In this document: positions 23,972 through 35,285 of the stretch, piece after piece
How positions within the stretch are numbered: the first letter of the stretch is position 1
Layout of the letters: each line of letters begins with the position of its first letter
Assembly: GCA_045656885.1 (NCBI GenBank)
Contig: JAZORZ010000071.1
Location: 1-64,000 of the forward strand
Length of the DNA stretch: 64,000 bases
From: UMGS1865 sp045656885
GTDB lineage: Bacteria > Bacillota > Clostridia > Oscillospirales > CAG-272
Direction of reading: 5' to 3'
Notes under the pieces: model-generated
What the model saw: the letters and a program-made list of their open reading frames with translations, nothing else
Databases searched by the model: none
What the model was told of the DNA's origin: nothing
Position numbers and translations under genes: made by a program

Positions 23972-24490
23972 TTAATCTTCCTCATTTTTGTCAAACAGCT
24001 TCTTCAGCACGGCAAGCCGCGGATCCGGTTCAAACAAGGAACAACCGCAATCGCCGAGGCGACGGGGTTTTCCGCATTTGGGGCATAGGCCGGGGCAATC
24101 CTCTTGGCAAAGGAAGCGCATGGGGAATGAAAGAAGCAGCTCCTCGCGGATCTCTTCGTCAAGATCAAGCATACCGTCCTTAATTACGGCGTACTCGTCT
24201 ACGTTCTCCTCCAATTGTTCCTCTGTGAGTGTCCCCTCCGCAGCGACCGTCCGTTCAAGCTGAACGGCAAAGTCTCCGCTGACGGGCTCCAGACAACGTG
24301 CGCACTCGGTGCGGTAAGCCACGGTTGCCGTGAGTATCAGGTGCATATACCCTGCCTCGTCGGTAACGTCGCCAACCACGTGTGCGTCGCCATCAAACTG
24401 GGCGCCATCCGGAAGATCGGGCGTGAGCAGATAGTCAATGTGAATATGTTTTGTTTCACCGCGAAGCATCGGGCGCATATCCAAAATCAT
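23972..24490 (-). CDS. YceD/DUF177 family protein
   Basis: 172 residues starting MILDMRPMLRGE after SD GGGAGG; a longer frame to 24532 has no SD. The family signature is TECARCLEPVSGDF plus the C-terminal Cys cluster EDCPGLCPKCGKPRRLGDCG. YceD lies before rpmF in most bacteria and is implicated in 23S rRNA or ribosome accumulation; the exact role is unsettled. It is cotranscribed with rpmF from a consensus promoter. Confidence 0.92.
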   Translation of the reverse strand: MILDMRPMLRGETKHIHIDYLLTPDLPDGAQFDGDAHVVGDVTDEAGYMHLILTATVAYRTECARCLEPVSGDFAVQLERTVAAEGTLTEEQLEENVDEYAVIKDGMLDLDEEIREELLLSFPMRFLCQEDCPGLCPKCGKPRRLGDCGCSLFEPDPRLAVLKKLFDKNEED

Positions 24491-24537
24491 ACTATCTTCC
24501 TCCCATTTTTCGGTTGACATAAAATGCGACATTAAAT

Positions 24538-24566
24538 ATTATAACCGCTTTTATTGTATTTGTCAA
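24538..24566 (-). promoter_or_regulatory. Promoter of yceD-rpmF
   Basis: Minus strand TTGACA (24561-24566), 17 nt, TATAAT (24538-24543). Confidence 0.88.
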
Positions 24567-24644
24567 TAGTTTTTTTACATTTTTCCAATCATTTTCGCAC
24601 AAATTGGCACGGGATATTGCAAAAGAACAACACCGTTCTCACTT

Positions 24645-27074
24645 TTACTTTACTTTCTTCAATCTCCAGATGCGATCGGCATACTCCTCAATAGAGCGGT
24701 CGGCTGCAAACTTGCCGGCTGCCGCAATGTTGAGAAGCGACATACGGTTCCAAGCATCCTTGTTTGCATAAGCACCGATCATGCTTTGACGGGTTTGATA
24801 GTAAGACTCGAAATCTGCCAAGCACATATACGGATCTGCCACGCCGTGGCCGTTGTTTAAGAGATATGCGGCAATATCAGCAAAGGATTCGCCCGCAAAA
24901 CCCGTGGAAAGATATTTGACGATGCGCATCAGTCTTTCACTCGAGATATAATAGTTGGCCGCACGGTAGCCGCTCAGCCACAGCTGCTCGACCTCATCGG
25001 CGGTCAAACCGAAGATAAAGATATTTTCACTTCCCACCGCCTCTTGCATTTCGACGTTTGCACCGTCGAGCGTACCGATGGTAAGCGCGCCGTTGATCAT
25101 CAGCTTCATGCAACCCGTACCGCTCGCCTCTTTGCCTGCAAGGGAGATCTGTTCGCTGATCTCTGCCGAGGGAATGAGTGCCTCTGCCATGCTGACACTG
25201 TAATTTTCAAGGAACACAACGTTGAGCTTTTCCTTGATCTTGGGGTTTTGGTCGATATCCTTGCTGATCATGCAAAGCAGCTTGATGATGCGCTTTGCCA
25301 TGTCATAGCCGGGCGCCGCCTTAGCACCGAAAATAAAGGTTTGGGGCTGCATATCAAGGTCGGGGTTCTCTTTGAGGTCGAGATAGAGACCAATGATGTT
25401 GAGCGCGTTGAGAAGCTGTCTCTTGTATTCGTGCAAACGCTTGATCTGCACGTCAAAAACAGAGTGCGTGTCAATGATCTTGCCCGTCTTTTCCTTTACC
25501 ATCTTGGCAAATTTGACCTTGTTATCGTGCTTGATGGCGCGCACGCGGTCGCGCACGGTGGCATCGTCTGCAAACTTTGCAAAGTCGGCAAGTGCCTCGG
25601 GGCGGTGGCGGTAGTCGGTGCCGATGCACTCATCGAGCAGCTCCGCCAAGCCGGGGTTGGAGTAGCACAACCAGCGGCGGTGTGCTATGCCGTTGGTAAC
25701 GTTATCGAATTTGTTGGGATAGAGCTTGTAGAAATCCTTAAAGGTGGACTCCTTGAGAATGCTTGAGTGCAACTCGGATACACCGTTGACCGAGTGCGAG
25801 CCAATAACCGAAAGATTTGCCATTCTGACCTGTCCGTAGCCGACAACACTCATTTGCGAGATGCGGTTCCAGTTGCCGGGAAAGGCGTTCCACGCCTCGG
25901 CGCAAAATCTCTCGTTGATCTCCTTGACGATCATATAGATGCGCGGCAGCTTGAGGCGGAAAAGGTCCTCGTTCCAGCTTTCAAGCGCTTCGGGCATAAC
26001 CGTGTGGTTTGTGTAGGAAACGGTGCGCGTAACAATGCTCCACGCCTGCTCCCAAGAGAAGAAATAATCGTCGATGAGAATACGCATCAATTCGGGAATG
26101 CAAAGCGCGGGGTGGGTATCGTTGATGTGGATAGCCACCTTTTCGGGCAGGTTGTCAAGGCGTCCGTAAACCGCCATGTGGTCACGAATGATGCTTTGAA
26201 TAGATGCCGACACCAAGAAGTACTGCTGCGACAGACGGAGCAGCTTGCCCTCGGTGTGGTTGTCCGAGGGGTAGAGCACCTTGGAGATGATCTCGGCGTT
26301 TGTGCTCTGCTCGAGCGCTTGGGTATATTGACCTTGTGTAAAGAGGCGCATATCGAATTTTTGAATATTTCTCGCTCTCCAAAGGCGGAGCTGGCTGACC
26401 GCGGAGCTATCCGCTCCCGAGATCATCATATCGTAAGGAACGGCCTCGACTTCTTCGCTATCCTCGTAAATGATCTCGCAGTGTCCGTCGAGCTTCCACT
26501 CCTCGCGCACTCTGCCGCCAAAGCGGATCTTGTAGGTGCGGTCGGTGCGGGGAACGAGCCAAACCTCGCCGCCGGGCAACCATACGTCTGGCGTTTCAAC
26601 CTGAATGCCGTCTACGATCATTTGCTTGAAAAGACCGTATTCGTAGCAGATGGAAAAACCGGTTGCGGGATAATCGAGCGAGGAAAGAGAATCCATAAAG
26701 CAAGCGGCAAGACGGCCAAGACCGCCGTTGCCAAGTCCTGCATCGGGTTCACATTCATAAAGATCCTCAAGGTTGAAGCCAAGCTTTTTGAGGGCTTTTT
26801 CGTATGCGGTTGCAAGACCGAGGTTGTGAAGATTGGTTTTGAGCGAGCGACCGAGCAAAAACTCCATGCACATATAATAAACGCGCTTTGCCCCCGCCTC
26901 GTTGACCTTTTTCTTGTAGGCGGAGCGTTTGTCGCTCAAAATATTCTTGACGGTGATCGCGGTTGCCTTATACATTTGGTCGCGCGATGCTTCTTTTGCA
27001 CTGCATCCGAAATGGCGTTGCAAAACGCCCTCGATCAGCTGTTTGACTTCGGTACTGTTGGGGTTGTAATTCAT
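24645..27074 (-). CDS. glgP: Glycogen/alpha-glucan phosphorylase
   Basis: 809 residues, the family's usual length. It splits glycogen with phosphate to glucose-1-phosphate in the cytoplasm. Seen: YYMCMEFLLGRSLKTNLHNL, DAGLGNGGLGRLAACFMDSL, IHINDTHPALCIPELMRIL, and the PLP-lysine segment EASGTGCMKLMINGALTIGT followed by LDGANVE. It is the last gene of the glg operon, 311 nt after glgA across a repeat-bearing gap, so it may also be made at a lower level. A weak stem AGAAC/GTTCT (24624-24638) downstream may end transcription. Confidence 0.97.
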   Translation of the reverse strand: MNYNPNSTEVKQLIEGVLQRHFGCSAKEASRDQMYKATAITVKNILSDKRSAYKKKVNEAGAKRVYYMCMEFLLGRSLKTNLHNLGLATAYEKALKKLGFNLEDLYECEPDAGLGNGGLGRLAACFMDSLSSLDYPATGFSICYEYGLFKQMIVDGIQVETPDVWLPGGEVWLVPRTDRTYKIRFGGRVREEWKLDGHCEIIYEDSEEVEAVPYDMMISGADSSAVSQLRLWRARNIQKFDMRLFTQGQYTQALEQSTNAEIISKVLYPSDNHTEGKLLRLSQQYFLVSASIQSIIRDHMAVYGRLDNLPEKVAIHINDTHPALCIPELMRILIDDYFFSWEQAWSIVTRTVSYTNHTVMPEALESWNEDLFRLKLPRIYMIVKEINERFCAEAWNAFPGNWNRISQMSVVGYGQVRMANLSVIGSHSVNGVSELHSSILKESTFKDFYKLYPNKFDNVTNGIAHRRWLCYSNPGLAELLDECIGTDYRHRPEALADFAKFADDATVRDRVRAIKHDNKVKFAKMVKEKTGKIIDTHSVFDVQIKRLHEYKRQLLNALNIIGLYLDLKENPDLDMQPQTFIFGAKAAPGYDMAKRIIKLLCMISKDIDQNPKIKEKLNVVFLENYSVSMAEALIPSAEISEQISLAGKEASGTGCMKLMINGALTIGTLDGANVEMQEAVGSENIFIFGLTADEVEQLWLSGYRAANYYISSERLMRIVKYLSTGFAGESFADIAAYLLNNGHGVADPYMCLADFESYYQTRQSMIGAYANKDAWNRMSLLNIAAAGKFAADRSIEEYADRIWRLKKVK

Positions 27075-27164
27075 AATTCGTTAGGGCCTCCGTGGGGTAT
27101 CTGTTGGGATTTTTTCTTTTTGAATTTTTTTAAAACCGATACGCCTTGTTTTAGGTGCATGGTT

Positions 27165-27330
27165 TTCTTTTCGGCCTCTCTCCGAGAGGGAGGTGGCGAA
27201 CGAAGTGAGCCGGAAGGAGCCTGCGCAACTAACACATTGCGCTCGCAACAAACCGAGTGCTTTTTTGTGCGCGCTTTCTCCTTCCACCGCTATCGCGGTC
27301 CCCCTCCCTCCCGGAGGGAGGCCTGTGATA
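27165..27330. repeat. Palindromic CTCCC repeat pair between glgA and glgP
   Basis: The 311-nt gap 27075-27385 holds CCTCTCTCCGAGAGGGAGG (27174-27192), a gap region with CATTGCGCTCGCAACAAACC, then CCCTCCCTCCCGGAGGGAGG (27302-27321). The outer parts are inverted copies of the unit at 1557-1640. Since it lies inside the operon it could form strong hairpins in the mRNA and lower glgP expression. Confidence 0.6.
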
Positions 27331-27385
27331 GTTCGCCTTGTTGGTTTTATTGTCGTTTGTAAATTGCTACTATATAAAGCTTGTT

Positions 27386-28819
<1,434 letters not shown>

Positions 28820-28872
28820 AATTGTTTGTTTGTCCTTTCTTTCGGTTTTGGCTATTGGAAAGTGCAAAAGCC

Positions 28873-30006
28873 CTAAACCGTTGCGCCCTTGTCGATAAAG
28901 AAGGGCATGGTTTCGTGACCGGAGAGGGTTCTGCCCTCTTTGATAATAACGTTTTTATCTGCCACTACGCAATTAAGATTTACGTTGTCGCCAACGTAAG
29001 TATCCTGCAAAAGGATGCAATTTTTTACAACCGCTCCCTTGCCTACGTGTACGCCACGGAAGATGATGGAATTTTCTACCTCGCCCTCAATGGTGCAACC
29101 ATCGGCGATCATGCTGTTGCTGATCTTTGCGGTGCTATCGTATTTGGTGGGCGCACTGTTGCGAACCTTGGTAAAGATCTGGCGATCACGGTTTGCAAAC
29201 AGGTCGGCACGAACGTCATCTTCAAGCATCTTCATGGAAACATTGAAATAGCTCTCAAGCGAGGTAACAGACGCACAGAAACCGTCATAGATATATGCGC
29301 GGATGTTCTTCTTTTTGAGCTGACGTGTGATGATATCGTTGGAAAAGCTTGTGTAGCGATGCGCGATAGAATCGGAAACGATGTTTTGCAAATCGGCACG
29401 GCTCACAACCATCAGATTGGTATGTGCATAGTAGTTGCCCTTTGTGGGAGCGGTGTAAGAGAGAGAGGTTACGCGACCTTCTTCGTTAATGCCGAGCACG
29501 TCGGCGTTGTGGCCGAAGAGAGAATCCTTGGCGTTGACCTTTTTGGCAACCAAGGTAATGTACGCCTCGTTGCGAATGTGGTCCTCAACAACGGCAGAAA
29601 GATCGATGTTCATGATCACGTCGCAATCGCTGAGCACGATATAATCCGCTCCGCAACGGTTGATAAAGTTAACAGAGCCCATCAATGCCTCAAGACGGCT
29701 CTCATAGAGCTTACCTGCGGCGTGGTTTTCAAACGCGGTTACGTAAGGGGGCAAAATTTTGATACCGCCCGAGCGGCGCGCGAGGTCCCAGTCCTTGCCG
29801 GCACCGATGTGGTCCATCAAGGATTGGTAATTATAGTGGGTCACAACGCCGACGGTGTTGATGTCGGAGTTGACCATATTGGAAAGCGGAAAGTCGATAA
29901 GACGGTAGCGGCACGCAAAAGGAATGCTCGCCGTTGTGCGGCGTCGCGTCATTTCGGGAAAGCCCTGGTCTTGCTTGTTGGAAAAAATCAAACCTGCAAC
30001 TGTCAT
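28873..30006 (-). CDS. glgD: GlgD, ADP-glucose pyrophosphorylase regulatory-type subunit
   Basis: 377 residues. Homologous to GlgC but without its catalytic N-terminal glycine loop: the start reads VAGLIFSNKQDQGFPEMTRR instead of the LAGGQGSRL form. It keeps FACRYRLIDFPLSNMVNSDI and a C-terminal left-handed beta helix (ISNSMIADGCTIEGEVENSI). In Firmicutes GlgD pairs with GlgC and modulates it. It lies 14 nt after glgC. Confidence 0.95.
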   Translation of the reverse strand: MTVAGLIFSNKQDQGFPEMTRRRTTASIPFACRYRLIDFPLSNMVNSDINTVGVVTHYNYQSLMDHIGAGKDWDLARRSGGIKILPPYVTAFENHAAGKLYESRLEALMGSVNFINRCGADYIVLSDCDVIMNIDLSAVVEDHIRNEAYITLVAKKVNAKDSLFGHNADVLGINEEGRVTSLSYTAPTKGNYYAHTNLMVVSRADLQNIVSDSIAHRYTSFSNDIITRQLKKKNIRAYIYDGFCASVTSLESYFNVSMKMLEDDVRADLFANRDRQIFTKVRNSAPTKYDSTAKISNSMIADGCTIEGEVENSIIFRGVHVGKGAVVKNCILLQDTYVGDNVNLNCVVADKNVIIKEGRTLSGHETMPFFIDKGATV

Positions 30007-30020
30007 AGTCCTCTACCTCC

Positions 30021-31205
30021 TTAAGATTCAGAGAGCATCGCGCCCGGGGCAACGACCTCACCTGCTTTGATTGTAACGTCGGCACCGACAACGGCGATTT
30101 GTGCACCGCTCTCGCGAGATGCGCCAACGATTGCTTTTTTGCCGATGGTAACCTTTTCGTCAAGAATGGCATAACGAACAACAGCGCCATCCTCAATGGT
30201 GGTGTCGTTCATGATCACGCTATCCTCAACAACGGCACCCTTGCCAACCTTTACGTTGGCACCGAGCACGCTGTTCTTTACCGTGCCGTAAATTTGACAG
30301 CCGGCAGTAACAGATGCATTCTCGACAACCGCACCCTTTGCGATGTATTGCGGGGGCTGCGCCGAGTGGCGGCTGTAAATTCTCCACGCCTCGTCAAGGA
30401 GCGAAAATGCGGGAGCATCGCCCAAAAGGTCCATGTTTGCTTCCCACAAAGATTGAATGGTTCCAACGTCTTTCCAGTAACCCTCAAAAGAGTAGGACAT
30501 CATCTTCTCGCCCGATGCAAGCATGGTGGGAATGATGTTCTTGCCGAAGTCGTTGGCGGATTCGGGATCATCGTTATCTGCTTTGAGGTATGCCTCAAGC
30601 TTATCCTTGGTAAACACGTAAATACCCATAGATGCCTTGGTGCTATCGGGATTCTTGGGCTTTTCGGTAAATTTGAAGATAGAGCCATCCTCACGGGTGC
30701 TCATAATACCAAAGCGGCTTGCTTCCTCGATCGGTACATCAAGCACGGCAATGGTGCAAGCTGCACCGCTCTTTTTGTGCTGCTCCAGCATTTTTGCATA
30801 GTCCATTTTATAAATGTGGTCGCCCGAAAGAATGAGCACGTATTTGGCATCGTAACGGTTGATGAACTCCATGTTCTGCCAAATCGCGTTTGCCGTTCCG
30901 CGGTACCAGTCGGCTCCGCTCTGCCCTTGATAGGGTGCAAGAATTTGAACACCGCCAAAGCGACGGTCAAGATCCCATGCGAGTCCGTTACCGATATATT
31001 CGTTGAGGAGCAAGGGACGGTATTGGGTAAGAACACCTACGGTATCTACACCCGAGTTGATGCAGTTGGAAAGAGGAAAATCGATGATGCGGTATTTGCC
31101 GCCAAAGGATACGGCAGGTTTTGCGGTTTTTTGGGTCAGTGCGTAGAGTCGGCTGCCTTGTCCTCCTGCCAAGAGCATGGCAACACATTCTTTTTTCTTG
31201 AACAT
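30021..31205 (-). CDS. glgC: Glucose-1-phosphate adenylyltransferase, catalytic subunit
   Basis: 394 residues making ADP-glucose from ATP and glucose-1-phosphate, the committed step of glycogen synthesis. Seen: AMLLAGGQGSRLYALTQKTA, KPAVSFGGKYRIIDFPLSNC, IWQNMEFINRYDAKYVLILS, GDHIYKMDY and FTEKPKNP, then a C-terminal beta-helix. The start 31205 follows SD AAAGGAGG; an upstream extension to 31565 lies in glgB. It lies 26 nt after glgB. Confidence 0.97.
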   Translation of the reverse strand: MFKKKECVAMLLAGGQGSRLYALTQKTAKPAVSFGGKYRIIDFPLSNCINSGVDTVGVLTQYRPLLLNEYIGNGLAWDLDRRFGGVQILAPYQGQSGADWYRGTANAIWQNMEFINRYDAKYVLILSGDHIYKMDYAKMLEQHKKSGAACTIAVLDVPIEEASRFGIMSTREDGSIFKFTEKPKNPDSTKASMGIYVFTKDKLEAYLKADNDDPESANDFGKNIIPTMLASGEKMMSYSFEGYWKDVGTIQSLWEANMDLLGDAPAFSLLDEAWRIYSRHSAQPPQYIAKGAVVENASVTAGCQIYGTVKNSVLGANVKVGKGAVVEDSVIMNDTTIEDGAVVRYAILDEKVTIGKKAIVGASRESGAQIAVVGADVTIKAGEVVAPGAMLSES

Positions 31206-31231
31206 AGTGTGCGATTCCTCCTTTGTGTGAT

Positions 31232-33175
31232 TTATATAATTGTTTTTTTGTTTCTTGTTTGCTTTATCTTTTTCAAGATCACCGCGCCCATGGGGGGTAA
31301 GGTGATAGACACTGCGTGCGTGTAGCCGCGCGGCATCTGGCATTTTTTGGCGGCAAGAATACCCTCGTTGAGGTTTCCTTCTCCACCAAACTCGGCGGCG
31401 TCGCTGTTGAAAACCTCCTCGTACTTGCCTGCCTTGGGCACAGCAGCAAGAAAGTTCTCCCTTTTTACGGGTAAGAAGTTGAGGAAAACAACGAGCTCCT
31501 CGCCGTTTTTGGCGATACGTCTGTAAGATAGAATGCTCTCCTGATTGTTGTCGGGATCGATCCATTCAAAGGATGCAGGGCCCTCGTCGGCATTCCAAAG
31601 CTCGGGGTGCTCCAGGTAGAAGCGGTTGAGACGGGAGACGAACAATTGGTACTTGGCGTGCATATCATAGTCAAGCATGAACCATTCAATTCCGTTGTCA
31701 TAATCCCATTCGCGGAAGACGCCAAGCTCCGAGCCCATAAACAGCAGCTTTTTGCCGGGGTGCGTCATCATATACGTAAGATACGTGCGTGCGCCTGCAA
31801 ACTTGGTCTCGTACTCGCCTGCCATTTTATCAAGCAGCGATTTTTTGCCGTGCACTACCTCATCGTGCGAGATGGAAAGAACGTAGTGCTCGTCAAAGGA
31901 ATACATAATGGAGAAATTCATTTTGCCGTGGTGATAGGAACGCCACAGAGGATCTTCCTTTACGTAGGAAAGGGTATCATTCATCCAACCCATGTTCCAT
32001 TTGTAAGAGAAGCCGAGACCGTCCTTTTCAAAGCCCGTGATCTGCACGATAGCGGCGGATTCCTCGGCGATGGTCATCACGTCCGGATAATTGGCGGCAA
32101 GATAGCGGTTCATTTTTTGGAAGAATGCGATTGCCTCGAGATTGCGGTTGTCGCCGTATTGATTGGGCAACCACTCGCCGGGGGCTTTGTCGTAATCGAG
32201 ATAGAGCATTGCCGCCATGGCATCTACACGAAGCGCATCGATGTGATATTCGCGCAGCCAATAAACGGCGTTGGAGATGAGAAAGCTCTGCACCTCCTCG
32301 CGGCCGAGGTCAAAGCAACGTGTGCCCCAGCCCTTGTGCTCTTGGCGATCCCAGCCCTGATATTCGTACAGGGGTTGTCCGTCAAACTCATAAAGGCCGT
32401 GCGCATCCTTTGCAAAGTGCGCGGGGACCCAGTCAAGAATAACGCCAATGCCTGCCTCGTGCATGGCATCTACAAACGCCATAAAATCCTTGGGGCTGCC
32501 GTAGCGCGCAGTGGGTGCGTAATATCCGCAGACCTGATAACCCCACGAGCCATCAAAGGGATATTCGCTGACGGGCATCAATTCAACGTGTGTATACCCC
32601 ATCTGCTTGAGATAGGGTGCGAGGTCGCTCGCGGTTTCGGCATAGGAGTAATAGCTGCCGTCGTCGTGTCTCTTCCAAGAACCGAGATGCAGCTCGTAAA
32701 TATTGAGCGGTTGCGAGAGATATTTTGCGCGACTGAAGTGCGTTTTGCGGTATTTTAACCAATCCTCATCGCGCCAAGAATAGCCGCTGATGCTGCAAAT
32801 GAGAGATGCGGTTTCGGGCGGACGTTGCATCGAAAAACCGTAGGGATCGGCTTTGAGAAGCTCTTTTTCCCCGTTGCGAATGCAGTATTTGTAGCACTGT
32901 CCCATTTGCACGCGGTCAAGCGGCAAGGTCAGCTCCCAAATGCCTGCCTCGGTGACGCGAGACATCGGATCCGCATCGCCGTTCCAACCGTTAAAGTCGC
33001 CGCACACCGAAACAAAGTCGGCATTTGGTGCCCAAACGCGGAATGCTACGCGGTCCCCCTCAAAATGTAAGCCAAGATATTCGTATGCTAAAAAATTAGT
33101 GCCCTGATGGAACAGATACGCCGCCATTTCGGTGCCTTGTGTCATCTGCTTTTTTGTGCACGTTCCTTTTTTCAC
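31232..33175 (-). CDS. glgB: 1,4-alpha-glucan branching enzyme
   Basis: 647-residue GH13 enzyme that makes alpha-1,6 branches in glycogen. An N-terminal CBM48-like module (VAFRVWAPNADFVSVCGDFN, then GWNGDADPM) precedes the barrel with YTHVELMPVSEYPFDGSWGY, HIDALRVDAMAAMLYLDY (nucleophile Asp near ~320) and MTIAEES (acid Glu near ~370), then LSISHDEVVHGKKSLLDKM. The start is taken as GTG 33175, with GGGAGG 7 nt upstream, in preference to ATG 33190, which has no SD. First gene of glgB-C-D-A-P. Confidence 0.96.
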   Translation of the reverse strand: MKKGTCTKKQMTQGTEMAAYLFHQGTNFLAYEYLGLHFEGDRVAFRVWAPNADFVSVCGDFNGWNGDADPMSRVTEAGIWELTLPLDRVQMGQCYKYCIRNGEKELLKADPYGFSMQRPPETASLICSISGYSWRDEDWLKYRKTHFSRAKYLSQPLNIYELHLGSWKRHDDGSYYSYAETASDLAPYLKQMGYTHVELMPVSEYPFDGSWGYQVCGYYAPTARYGSPKDFMAFVDAMHEAGIGVILDWVPAHFAKDAHGLYEFDGQPLYEYQGWDRQEHKGWGTRCFDLGREEVQSFLISNAVYWLREYHIDALRVDAMAAMLYLDYDKAPGEWLPNQYGDNRNLEAIAFFQKMNRYLAANYPDVMTIAEESAAIVQITGFEKDGLGFSYKWNMGWMNDTLSYVKEDPLWRSYHHGKMNFSIMYSFDEHYVLSISHDEVVHGKKSLLDKMAGEYETKFAGARTYLTYMMTHPGKKLLFMGSELGVFREWDYDNGIEWFMLDYDMHAKYQLFVSRLNRFYLEHPELWNADEGPASFEWIDPDNNQESILSYRRIAKNGEELVVFLNFLPVKRENFLAAVPKAGKYEEVFNSDAAEFGGEGNLNEGILAAKKCQMPRGYTHAVSITLPPMGAVILKKIKQTRNKKTII

Positions 33176-33284
33176 AAACTTCCCTCCCATGTCAAAAATT
33201 CAAACAATGGTAGTATATCCAAAACGCGCCGTGCTATCCCAAATCTTCTTGTTTTACGGCTTGGCGCAAGGTTCTCCATCTTCT

Positions 33285-33313
33285 ATTTTATCATATTTTT
33301 TTGTCGTTGTCAA
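33285..33313 (-). promoter_or_regulatory. Promoter of the glg operon
   Basis: Minus strand TTGACA (33308-33313), 17 nt, TAAAAT (33285-33290), giving a leader of about 105 nt before glgB. Confidence 0.8.
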
Positions 33314-33402
33314 TGCGCCGTTGGCACAAATTCATCGCTTTATAATAAGAAAATCTATTATATATCTCCCGCGTGCGCGAAAAAGCGACAACAGCCGTCA
33401 AT

Positions 33403-33909
33403 TTACGAGCCGACTTCCCCTTTGTTGCCGCTCTGCCACCACACCACCCGGGCGGTGATGTTCTCCCCCAAAAAGGATAGCGGCTCCCCTTTGGGAGAGA
33501 GCGTCAACGTGCCACCCGATGGGAAAGCAAGCACAGTGTTCTCCTCCACTCGTTGCACGCTTTTGGCTTCTTCTTTTGGTAAAAACGCGGTAACGGGTCG
33601 CAAAAACCCCGCCACCTCAGAGGTATCGCAGACATACCTCACATTCCTCAAGAACACCTCACACCGCTCCCCCTCTGCCTCAAGCACAAGACCGCAAAGG
33701 GATGCGGGTGCAAGGTATTCCACACGCACGGGAGAACCGCCCTCCCCTATTTCCAAAACGGCGCAAAACGCTATGCCGCTCATCTCTCCCTCAACCTCGC
33801 CGCGCCCTCCTGACACGATGTAGCCCGCATTGCTTCGAGCGGGTGTACACCCAACCGCCAAGGACGACATCACTACGACAAGCAATAGCAAAAAATGTCG
33901 AATTTTCAT
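33403..33909 (-). CDS. Lipoprotein of unknown function
   Basis: 168 residues from an ATG with SD GGGAGG; the longer frame to 34083 overlaps alr and lacks SD. Signal peptide with lipobox AVGC (…VVVMSSLAVGCTPARSN). The mature ~145 residues are beta-rich with two Cys (ASLCGLV, RYVCDTS) and look like a short clostridial beta-barrel/lipocalin-like lipoprotein, but no family was recognised. It lies upstream of the glg promoter on the same strand. Confidence 0.75.
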   Translation of the reverse strand: MKIRHFLLLLVVVMSSLAVGCTPARSNAGYIVSGGRGEVEGEMSGIAFCAVLEIGEGGSPVRVEYLAPASLCGLVLEAEGERCEVFLRNVRYVCDTSEVAGFLRPVTAFLPKEEAKSVQRVEENTVLAFPSGGTLTLSPKGEPLSFLGENITARVVWWQSGNKGEVGS

Positions 33910-33993
33910 TTCTTTTCCTCCCAATATTTGCACAAAACGCGCTTTCTTATAAGTATTTTTATGAGAATTTTTGAAAAAGATGCAAAAAAGGGA

Positions 33994-34022
33994 TTGCAAT
34001 ATTTGTCTTATAATGGTATAAT
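33994..34022 (+). promoter_or_regulatory. Promoter of alr, overlapping a GCAATATTTGTCT copy
   Basis: TTGCAA (33994-33999), 17 nt, TATAAT (34017-34022); a second TATAAT sits at 34009-34014. The 13-bp word occupies 33996-34008, so it covers the -35 and half the spacer. Confidence 0.7.
33996..34008 (+). repeat. GCAATATTTGTCT motif copy 1
   Basis: Exact 13-bp copy in the alr promoter region. The other copies are at 36919, 38244, 38697 and 38760, all on the plus strand. Confidence 0.85.
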
Positions 34023-34055
34023 AGATGCAGTATTTTGAAAGAAAGGTGGAACGCC

Positions 34056-35282
34056 ATGGAAGCATTCTCTCGCACCCCCGCAAAACCCCAACCGAAATAT
34101 CCTTGGTTTACCTCAACCAAGCGCGCCGAGATCGACATTGGCGCTCTGCAAAACAACTATCGCGCTTGCTTGGAAAAGCTCCGCCAAATCACACCGAATG
34201 CGCGTATTCTAGCTGTGGTTAAGGCCGATGCCTACGGGCACGGCTCCAACACCTGCGTGTGGGCGCTCGAAAATGCCGGTTGTGACTTTTTTGCGGTCTC
34301 CTGCCTCGAAGAGGCCTATCCCGTCCGTGACCAAGCAAAGCATGCCGATATTCTGGTTCTCGGTTACACGGCTCCGCAATTTGCAAGTGAATTAACCAAG
34401 CACGGTCTTATTCAAACACTCCTTTCCCACGACTATGCACGCGAGCTTGCCGAGGTGGCAAAAAAAGAAAAGCTCGCCCCCCTGCGTGTTCACATTGCGG
34501 TTGACACGGGCATGGGGCGCATCGGCTACCCCGCCCGCACCGAACAAGAAATTGACGATACGGTAAAAAAGATTCTTTCACTCCGCGATGAGGGCGTGTT
34601 TGAGATTTGCGGAATGTTTACCCACTTTGCGCGCGCCGACGAAGGGCTTGCGACCTCAAAAGAAAAAACAACGCTGCAGGCAACGCGCTACCGCACACTC
34701 AAGAAAAAGCTTGAAGAGAGCGGCATGATCATTCCCTTTCACCACGTGTGCAACAGTGCGGCGGCACTGACACGCCCCGGCGACATTTTTGACGGCGTGC
34801 GCCTCGGCCTTTGCCTCTACACGCCGCCCACGTACACGCCAAAACGCCTGAAGTTGCAACCCGTTATGCATCTTTCGGCAGACGTGGTGCACATTCAAAC
34901 GATTCCCGGAGGTGAATCGGTTGGCTACGGCGGTCGGTTCACCGCACTCAACGATACCCCGATCGGCGTGCTCCCTATCGGTTATGCCGACGGAATCCCC
35001 CGCTCGCTCAGGGGCGCGACACTTTCTATCAAAACCGAAAAAGGCACATTCCCCGTTAAAATCATCGGCAGCGTTTGCATGGACCAATGCATGATCGACC
35101 TCTCGGGCATTGACGCAAAGGTTGGAGATCGCGTCAACTTTTTCGGCCACACCCCCACAGCTCTTTCGGCGCTTGCCGAACACGCAGGCACAATTCCCTA
35201 CGAGCTGCTTTGCGCAATCTCCCTGCGCGTTCCCCGCAACATCATCTGCCCGGAACAAAACGAAAAGAAAAAAGAGGATTGA
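34056..35282 (+). CDS. alr: Alanine racemase
   Basis: 408 residues. PLP enzyme converting L- to D-alanine for peptidoglycan. PLP lysine is Lys56 in ILAVVKADAYGHG, the C-terminal catalytic Tyr is in GESVGYGGRF, and SVCMDQCMIDLSG is typical. The start is ATG 34056 with SD GAAAGGTGG. It is 3 nt from the next gene, which suggests an operon with a surface protein. Confidence 0.95.
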   Translation: MEAFSRTPAKPQPKYPWFTSTKRAEIDIGALQNNYRACLEKLRQITPNARILAVVKADAYGHGSNTCVWALENAGCDFFAVSCLEEAYPVRDQAKHADILVLGYTAPQFASELTKHGLIQTLLSHDYARELAEVAKKEKLAPLRVHIAVDTGMGRIGYPARTEQEIDDTVKKILSLRDEGVFEICGMFTHFARADEGLATSKEKTTLQATRYRTLKKKLEESGMIIPFHHVCNSAAALTRPGDIFDGVRLGLCLYTPPTYTPKRLKLQPVMHLSADVVHIQTIPGGESVGYGGRFTALNDTPIGVLPIGYADGIPRSLRGATLSIKTEKGTFPVKIIGSVCMDQCMIDLSGIDAKVGDRVNFFGHTPTALSALAEHAGTIPYELLCAISLRVPRNIICPEQNEKKKED

Positions 35283-35285
35283 AAA

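Noticed and set aside
31206..31565. Upstream extension of glgC giving a 514-residue protein
   Set aside because: It lies inside glgB, and GlgC begins at 31205 after AAAGGAGG in agreement with family starts.
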